Source: DAOTTX01 sp034437515
GTDB taxonomy: Bacteria; Chloroflexota; Anaerolineae; Aggregatilineales; Phototrophicaceae
Assembly (NCBI GenBank): GCA_034437515.1
Contig: DAOTTX010000165.1
Coordinates: forward strand, 1 to 10,959
Direction: 5' to 3'
Length of the DNA: 10,959 nt
In this document: positions 6,114 to 10,959 of the stretch, one piece after another
How the letters are laid out: each line of letters starts with the position of its first letter
Numbering within the stretch: position 1 is the stretch's first letter
Notes under the pieces: generated by a model
The model's input: only the letters and a program-made list of their open reading frames with translations
Databases searched by the model: none
What the model was told of the DNA's origin: nothing
Translations under genes and position numbers: made by a program

Positions 6114-7906
6114 GACCCTACATACTACTGCTGTGCTTTCTGCTTGTCGGTTCCGTGACTACCGCACAACAGGAACTGCCCGACCTACGTTACATCGCGG
6201 AGCGTGTGGTTCTCATCGGGATCATTGAAAACGGAGAAATCGCCGGGAACGGCTCCGGTACCATTGTTGATTCGTCCGGTGTGATCTTCACCAACCGGCA
6301 CGTCGTTGAACAGGCCGACGACCTGGCCATCTTCATCCTCGATGATGTGCAAGAATTACCAGAATTACGCTACTACGCCAGTGTGACCCAAATCGCTGAC
6401 CAGATCGACTTTGCCGTGCTGCAAATCGACCGGGACGCCGACGGCAATTCCATCGACCCTGATACACTTGACCTACCCTTCCTCCCACTAGAAACTGCGC
6501 TGGTTGATATTGGCGAGGAGGTGCGTGTATTCGGCTACCCCGGCATCGGCGATGGCTACATGGTCGTAACCTCCGGCGAGGTCGTCACCATCCAGAACGG
6601 CACGGTCAATGGTGAGCGCGTGCCGGTGTGGTATCGCACAGATACGGAGTTCTCCGGTGGCAATAGCGGCGGTCTCGCGGTCAACAACGCCGGGGAACTG
6701 GTCGGCATCCCGACGTGGGTGGTCACCGAAGACCGCACGGACGGCAAGCTCGGCGGCATCCTACCGTTTACGAGCGTGCTGGCACTGTTGGAAAACACCG
6801 AGGACTTCCAGCAGGACGAGGACACTGCCCCACTGACCATCGATGAAAATCCCGCCCCCTCCGGCAGTGTTCAGGATTTTACGCTGTCCAACCAGTCGGA
6901 TGAGCCGGTATGTTTCGTCTTTATTTCCCTGACGACCGCCGTCGAATGGGGTGACGATCAACTCCGGGAAGAAGAGATCATCATGCCCGGTGACCAGCGC
7001 AATTTCGAGGTCACCGCCGATTATTATGACGTGCTGCTGCTCGACTGTGACGGCGAAGAACTGAGCGATAACCGCAACGTCGATATAACCTCTAACACCA
7101 CGCTGACTTACGGCGACGGTGACGATGCGCCCACCACCAGCGGTGGTTTTTCGGTAAGCTGTGGCGCGGACGCCTTCTTTGACAACGGCGCGGAGATCGC
7201 CATTGATAACGTGCCGGTCGGTGTGGAATACCGCATTACCGCGCTCGGCGTGCTCGGCTTTGATCCGATCCTGGCGGTGTTCAACGGTGACGCGGACGGC
7301 ATCTGCTCTGATGACAGCGAGATCGCCGCCACTTACAACGTCAACCTGCCAACTACCGCCGGCATCACAGAGCCATCACGCGGTTCGCAGGTGACGTTTA
7401 CCCGTGAGAGCGGCGACTCCGAGTCGTTGTCGATTGTGGTCGGCGGTTACAACAACCAACCCGGTGAGGTCGTGATCATCATCGAAGGTGGTGAAATCAC
7501 CGATGACGACGGACGCGGCGACCTCTACTCACTGGCGCTAACGCAAAACATCCTCGATGACGACTTCGCGGTCTATATGATAAGTGAAGTCTCCGCGCTT
7601 GATGGCTTTTTACAGATCGTCAACCGGCGCGGCGAGGTGTTGGATGATAACGGCATCCCACTCACCTGTGACGACGCCGGTTCTGATCGCTGCTGGTCGC
7701 CAATCGGTGTGCTTTCTGACAGCACGGTCAGCACGTACAACCAGCAGGCGTTGCGCGGTGGCCTGCTTGACCCGGCGCTGTTCTTCGACGATAGCGTGCT
7801 TCAAGCCATCAGCACCGAACGTGAGGCGCTCAACATCCGCGCCACCAGCTATAATCAAGAGAGTGTCGGTCGTTACGTGATGGTCTTTCAGTTAGGCGTC
7901 GAATAG
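6110..7906 (+). CDS. secreted trypsin-like (S1C/HtrA-type) serine protease with C-terminal accessory domains, 598 aa
   Basis: A signal peptide (about residues 1-19) is followed by a chymotrypsin-fold protease domain (about 27-230). The catalytic triad is visible: H64 in TNRHVV, D100 in QIDFAV, S186 in GGNSGG. No PDZ domain follows, unlike classic HtrA/DegP. Instead there is a linker, a small beta-domain (about 253-334) with the motif VEWGDDQL and a cysteine pair (C268, C313), and an acidic, beta-rich region (about 346-598) with four more cysteines that may resemble pre-peptidase-type C-terminal domains. The even cysteine count fits oxidised, extracytoplasmic folding. The gene overlaps the preceding PsbP-like gene by 4 nt. 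Proteolysis outside the membrane is well supported; its substrate is unknown. It shares its predicted compartment with the WD40 half of the nearby TIR–STAND protein, so that protein is one candidate target, purely by inference. Confidence 0.88.
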   Translation: MRPYILLLCFLLVGSVTTAQQELPDLRYIAERVVLIGIIENGEIAGNGSGTIVDSSGVIFTNRHVVEQADDLAIFILDDVQELPELRYYASVTQIADQIDFAVLQIDRDADGNSIDPDTLDLPFLPLETALVDIGEEVRVFGYPGIGDGYMVVTSGEVVTIQNGTVNGERVPVWYRTDTEFSGGNSGGLAVNNAGELVGIPTWVVTEDRTDGKLGGILPFTSVLALLENTEDFQQDEDTAPLTIDENPAPSGSVQDFTLSNQSDEPVCFVFISLTTAVEWGDDQLREEEIIMPGDQRNFEVTADYYDVLLLDCDGEELSDNRNVDITSNTTLTYGDGDDAPTTSGGFSVSCGADAFFDNGAEIAIDNVPVGVEYRITALGVLGFDPILAVFNGDADGICSDDSEIAATYNVNLPTTAGITEPSRGSQVTFTRESGDSESLSIVVGGYNNQPGEVVIIIEGGEITDDDGRGDLYSLALTQNILDDDFAVYMISEVSALDGFLQIVNRRGEVLDDNGIPLTCDDAGSDRCWSPIGVLSDSTVSTYNQQALRGGLLDPALFFDDSVLQAISTEREALNIRATSYNQESVGRYVMVFQLGVE

Positions 7907-7961
7907 AAGAAGCCCGCACCGATGACAAGGACAGAAAAACGATCAACCCATAGCTGTCCCT

Positions 7962-8312
7962 TTAGTGGACATGCCCCACTGTTAGCCGGGCGTTTTCAAC
8001 GCTCGGCAGCCGCGCAGCGATACGGGCGATCAACGCCACACTGACCACACCGGCTAAGATCGAAAGCCAGCGCAGGCCGAAGGCGTTGTTCATATCGTTC
8101 GTCAGTGTGTTGATGAGGAAGATGTGCGGCGCGTTGTTGGGTTCTGCCCAGTAGGTGTTGATGAAATTGGCGTTCTCGTCATCGGGGATGATGTAGCTAT
8201 AGACGAACGTCCACGTCTCGTCGATGTTCATATCGTGGCTGTCGATGGCGACAAGGCGCAGGCCAAAAGCGCCCAGCAACAACGGCAGGAAAATGAGTAA
8301 GCGTTTGTGCAT
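7962..8312 (-). pseudogene. N-terminal fragment of a GT39-type membrane glycosyltransferase, 116 aa
   Basis: The fragment has a first membrane helix (about residues 3-22), then the loop with a conserved-looking acidic pair (D31, E32 in MNIDETW), the NNAPHIF segment, and a second helix (about 79-100, LRWLSILAGVVSVALIARIA). This is the order seen at the start of GT-C fold, family 39-like dolichyl/undecaprenyl-phosphate glycosyltransferases, which normally run to roughly 500 residues with many more helices. Here the match stops at about residue 103 and is replaced by 13 residues encoded by a palindrome (7985-8007) and unrelated DNA before the stop. I infer a decayed gene truncated at the palindrome. 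No strong ribosome site is seen before the ATG. A genuine two-helix small membrane protein is possible but less likely. It lies 71 nt downstream of the beta-propeller gene on the same strand. Confidence 0.6.
7985..8007. repeat. palindrome related to the one at 4967-5001
   Basis: Arms gccgggcgtt and aacgctcggc (one G·T pair) enclose a ttc loop. The core GCCGRGYGTT-TTC-AAC.CTCGGC matches the 4967-5001 palindrome except that the latter carries an extra tandem copy of its centre. It lies at the breakpoint of the glycosyltransferase fragment. No T-run flanks it, so a terminator role is not demonstrated. Confidence 0.6.
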
Positions 8313-8383
8313 ATGTCATCTCGGCTAAGCTCAAAGCATCACCCTCACTGTACTCGAATTTCCCGCGCTGCTGCCGTAAGAAA

Positions 8384-9583
8384 TCACTCGCGCCATGCCA
8401 GCCGGTAGCGTCCACGAGTGCCCCCCGCGCTGAGGATCTCGCGTCCGTCCTCAGCATATTCGACCTCGACCGAGGTCGCCGTGTACATATGCGTCACCCC
8501 GTCAATCACGATCAAGTCGGCGTGCCCGACGCCCCAGTTGAAGGCGATGGCATCCAACACCGGGTTGCCGGGGAACTTTTCCCATTCCCCGTCGATTTGA
8601 TCGCTCACCGACCGGGCAAAGCCGAGCGCGAACTGCGTATCTCGCCCGATTTCGAGTGCTTCCGGCCCACGAATGCCCTCGTAGGCCATGTAGTAACGGT
8701 CGCCGACGCGCAGCAGGTCAGCGGAACTAACATAACGGAAGTCAAAGTAATCGTTCGCCGCCGCGCCGACCAGATCAACCGGGCCGTATTCTGGCGCACC
8801 GCTGAACAGCGGGTCGTTCTCACAGACCTGCAAACTATCGAGGTCGAAGCGGCTGCCCCGGTAGCAGCGCATGTGTCCCGGCGCAGACCCCGCCGCAACG
8901 AACACATACAGCATATCGCCCTCGACGTAGATGCCCGGCGGCGCACCGACCAGACAGTTATGCACCTCGCCGCGTATAAACGGATGCGACCCAATGCGCT
9001 CGACCTCGCTGCACGGTCGAAAGTCGGTATGCCACGTCCCTGCCGGAGCCGTGAGCGGTGTCCAATCCGACCAGACGATGCCATCCGGTGAGGTGCGTAA
9101 CATGGTTTGTGCGTGCCATTCGTAGGCCATGTAGTGTGTGCCGTCCTCGGCGACGACGACTCGCGGATATTGCTGCGCGGCGGCGCGGTCACCGCTGGAC
9201 GTCAGGCCGTGATGGTCGCGCTCGTCAGAACACGGGCATTGCTGGCAGCGGATCGCGCAGACATTCGCCGGAAGGGTGAAGCTCTGCCCACCGTCGCTGC
9301 TTTCCCAGCGCGTCATGCAGCCGGGGAACGCCACCGGCTCTCCGCATTGGTCAATCACCCCGGCGGATTGGTCGCTGGCGTGCAGATATGACCAGAACGT
9401 ATTCTCATCAACCTGAATCGTATCGCTCTCGCCGACCGGCAAGCCGACATCGCGGACATCGACGACCCATTCGGCCTCCCCGGCCCAGAAGTCATCGAGC
9501 GTGGGCGGGGGTTGCTGCGCCTCGCCCGGCACCGAAAATAACACAAGCATTGCCAGTAAAAGTAGATAACGCATCGCAATCAT
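8384..9583 (-). CDS. secreted cysteine-rich beta-propeller protein, glycosidase-like, 399 aa
   Basis: A signal peptide (hydrophobic run LLLLAMLVLF, likely cleaved near residue 22-23) is followed by a repeated strand pattern typical of five-bladed propellers of the GH43/GH32/GH117 type. Examples are the blade-like segments RVVVAEDGTHYMAYEW (141-156), MLYVFVAAG (224-232), DRYYMAYEG (295-303) and GVGHADLIVIDGVTHMYTA (351-369). Ten cysteines, including a CAIRCQQCPC cluster (109-118), imply disulfides outside the cytoplasm. No catalytic acid set can be assigned with confidence, so glycoside hydrolysis is a suggestion rather than a finding. A second in-frame ATG (complement of 9572-9574, giving MRYLLLLAML) is an equally good start, since neither has a strong ribosome site. 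The glycosyltransferase fragment downstream on the same strand suggests a former glycan-related locus. Confidence 0.72.
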   Translation of the reverse strand: MIAMRYLLLLAMLVLFSVPGEAQQPPPTLDDFWAGEAEWVVDVRDVGLPVGESDTIQVDENTFWSYLHASDQSAGVIDQCGEPVAFPGCMTRWESSDGGQSFTLPANVCAIRCQQCPCSDERDHHGLTSSGDRAAAQQYPRVVVAEDGTHYMAYEWHAQTMLRTSPDGIVWSDWTPLTAPAGTWHTDFRPCSEVERIGSHPFIRGEVHNCLVGAPPGIYVEGDMLYVFVAAGSAPGHMRCYRGSRFDLDSLQVCENDPLFSGAPEYGPVDLVGAAANDYFDFRYVSSADLLRVGDRYYMAYEGIRGPEALEIGRDTQFALGFARSVSDQIDGEWEKFPGNPVLDAIAFNWGVGHADLIVIDGVTHMYTATSVEVEYAEDGREILSAGGTRGRYRLAWRE

Positions 9584-9638
9584 CCCGAAAGCCTATAGCC
9601 CAAAATGGCAAGCCCACCTACAATGGACGCCGGTCTAC

Positions 9639-9668
9639 TTTACCAGAGCGGGCCAGAATTGCGATAAT
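9639..9668 (+). promoter_or_regulatory. candidate sigma70-type promoter of ychF
   Basis: TTTACC (9639-9644) and GATAAT (9663-9668) are separated by 18 nt and match the -35 and -10 consensus at four and five of six positions. The -10 lies 34 nt before the ATG. A second TACAAT at 9619-9624 is an alternative but lacks a matching -35. Confidence 0.4.
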
Positions 9669-9702
9669 CATAAACGCATCAATCATGCGAGGATAACACA
9701 TT

Positions 9703-10779
9703 ATGCGACTTGGCATCATCGGTCTGCCCAACAGCGGCAAGACCACCATCTTCAACGCCCTCACCGGGCAAGACCTGAACACCGCCGCCGTCAGCAGTGG
9801 ACAATTCGAGGTTCATACGGCGGTGGTCAACGTGCCGGATGACCGGCTGGAAAAGCTCAGTGCGTTGTTCGACCCCAAGAAAAAGACCTACGCCACCATC
9901 ACCTACGCGGACATCGCCGGTCTGGATAAGGGCATCAGCGAAGGCGGCATCAAGGGGCAGTTCCGCAACGAACTCGCGCAGGTCGATGGCTTCCTGCATG
10001 TGGTGCGTGTCTTTGCAGATGACAGCATCCCCCATCCTTACGTCGATGTAGACCCCGCCCGTGACATCGAAATGCTGGATACCGAGTTCTTGCTTGACGA
10101 TCTGGTCACGGTGGAAAAGCGCATCGCCAAGATCAACGAAGAGATCCGCGTGAAGGGCAAGAAGGTTGAGACACAGTACGCCGGCGAACTGGCCACGATG
10201 GAGCAACTCAAGGCGCACCTTGAAGCGGAAAAGCCGCTGCGCCAACTCGACCTCAGCGACGACGAGATCAAACCCCTGCGCGGCTATGGTTTCCTGACGC
10301 TCAAGCCGGTTGTGATCGTACTCAACCAGGGTGACGAGAAAACCGAACCGGATATCGACTACGACGACGACAAAAGCGCGATTATCGGCTTGCAGGGCAA
10401 GCTCGAAGCCGAGATCGCCCAACTCGACGACCCCGACGACAAGACCATGTTCATGGACGAATACGACATCACCGAACTCGCCGCGCCCAAAGTGATTCGT
10501 CTGTCCTACGATCTGATGTCGATCCAATCGTTTTTCACGGTCGGCGAGGACGAATGCCGGGCGTGGAGTGTGCGCGTCGGCGCTAACGCCCCGGAAGCGG
10601 CGGGGGTTATCCACTCCGACCTACAAAAAGGATTTATCCGGGCGGAGGTGATGAGTACGGATGACATGCTAGAGGCCGGCAGCGAGGCCGAACTGAAGAA
10701 ACGCGGTCAACTGCATCTCGAAGGCAAAGATTACATCGTGCAGGACGGCGACATCATGCACTTCCGGTTTAACGTGTAG
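9703..10779 (+). CDS. ychF: YchF/OLA1-family ribosome-associated NTPase, 358 aa
   Basis: YchF is a universally conserved Obg-related P-loop NTPase that binds ribosomes and hydrolyses ATP in studied members, acting in the cytoplasm in stress and translation control. Visible here are G1 GLPNSGKT (7-14), G3 DIAGL (70-74), a helical coiled-coil insertion (about 128-190), the G4 position in VLNQGDE (206-212), and a C-terminal TGS domain (about 275-358) with SFFTVGEDECRAW, AAGVIHSDLQKGFIRAEV and the hallmark ending VQDGDIMHFRFNV. Length matches the roughly 363 residues usual for the family. Oddities: G1 has GKTT rather than the common GKST, and the G4 motif reads NQGD where family members usually have N-x-x-E. 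The start is supported by GAGGA at 9689-9693, 9 nt upstream. It is divergent from the beta-propeller gene and shows no link to the receptor region. Confidence 0.96.
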   Translation: MRLGIIGLPNSGKTTIFNALTGQDLNTAAVSSGQFEVHTAVVNVPDDRLEKLSALFDPKKKTYATITYADIAGLDKGISEGGIKGQFRNELAQVDGFLHVVRVFADDSIPHPYVDVDPARDIEMLDTEFLLDDLVTVEKRIAKINEEIRVKGKKVETQYAGELATMEQLKAHLEAEKPLRQLDLSDDEIKPLRGYGFLTLKPVVIVLNQGDEKTEPDIDYDDDKSAIIGLQGKLEAEIAQLDDPDDKTMFMDEYDITELAAPKVIRLSYDLMSIQSFFTVGEDECRAWSVRVGANAPEAAGVIHSDLQKGFIRAEVMSTDDMLEAGSEAELKKRGQLHLEGKDYIVQDGDIMHFRFNV

Positions 10780-10833
10780 GCGCTTACGAGGAATGTGTGC
10801 GATGATGTTCTGCTAGAAATACGAGATTTTTGA

Positions 10834-10901
10834 TTCCGCTGCGCGGAAAAAAGCGGGGGGCTGAAACACGCGCTACGCGCGGTTTCTCGGGCTACGCCCG
10901 A
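10834..10901. repeat. three-hairpin array downstream of ychF
   Basis: Three adjacent stem-loops: 10834-10848 (ttccgc-tgc-gcggaa); 10863-10886 (gaaac-a-cgcgc-tac-gcgcg-gtttc, 10 bp with one bulged A); 10887-10901 (tcgggc-tac-gcccga). All share a GCTRCGC apex. An outer 7-bp pairing, tgattcc (10831-10837) with ggaatca (10911-10917), could compete with the first stem. T-rich sequence precedes rather than follows the array on the plus strand, so this is not a standard terminator. It may be a REP-like mosaic element or an untranslated structured RNA. No gene is seen from 10780 to the window end. Confidence 0.55.
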
Positions 10902-10959
10902 CCGCCCACAGGAATCAGAGATTCAGAGAGAAGGGGCACGCACACAACGAAAACCCACA

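Noticed and set aside
7929..7959. Possible stem ggacag/ctgtcc between the protease and the glycosyltransferase fragment
   Set aside because: Only 6 bp with a 19-nt loop; expected by chance.
8489..9391. Several plus-strand open frames opposite the beta-propeller gene
   Set aside because: They show Arg/His/Pro-rich composition and no motifs, whereas the minus-strand frame has a signal peptide, propeller-like strands and paired cysteines.
9679..10614. 311-aa minus-strand open frame antisense to ychF
   Set aside because: Long, but it is the reverse-frame shadow of a certain gene: codon bias of ychF leaves this frame open. The protein is repetitive in LQ/VV/FDL with no recognisable domain.
1..10959. 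CRISPR array, insertion sequence, tRNA or rRNA
   Set aside because: No regularly spaced repeats, transposase-like protein, or tRNA/rRNA signature was seen on either strand by reading; a tRNAscan/Infernal/ISfinder run was not possible here.

Overview
The window looks like a chromosomal segment of a GC-moderate bacterium, most plausibly from the Chloroflexota (Anaerolineae-like). This placement is inferred from gene style and was not confirmed by any search. The clues are a TIR–STAND–WD40 giant protein with a Pro/Thr-rich 'PTPTP' tail, several secreted proteins with plain Sec signals, a secreted trypsin-like protease carrying a 'WGDD' beta-domain, and a slightly divergent YchF. No rRNA, tRNA, CRISPR array or insertion sequence was recognised.

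Layout, left to right. Positions 1-235 contain no supported gene but are rich in short hairpins. A small hypothetical protein of 111 aa (236-571, minus) is divergent from the dominant gene, a 1403-aa TIR–nSTAND–transmembrane–WD40 protein (736-4947, plus). A strong TATAAT box lies just upstream of that gene. A 164-bp gap follows, holding a tandem-duplicated palindrome and a second promoter-like box. Then come two overlapping plus-strand genes: a secreted protein made of two PsbP/DcrB-like domains (5112-6113) and a secreted trypsin-like serine protease with accessory domains (6110-7906). Convergent to these are a truncated GT39-type membrane glycosyltransferase fragment (7962-8312, minus) and a secreted, cysteine-rich beta-propeller protein resembling glycosidases (8384-9583, minus). 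The YchF/OLA1 NTPase gene (9703-10779, plus) is the one clear housekeeping gene. It is followed by a cluster of three hairpins.

The most interesting element is the TIR–STAND receptor. Charge distribution around its single membrane segment puts the TIR and STAND NTPase in the cytoplasm and about 760 residues, with 14 WD closures (two seven-bladed propellers), outside the membrane. The only two cysteines of that outer half form a close pair after the last blade. This suggests a transmembrane receptor that senses something outside and signals through a likely TIR NADase inside.

The two secreted proteins encoded immediately downstream would act in the same outer compartment as the propellers. 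A functional link is a hypothesis only: they appear to have their own promoter, and related palindromes flank the pair. One of those palindromes sits exactly where the glycosyltransferase fragment breaks off, hinting at a past rearrangement.
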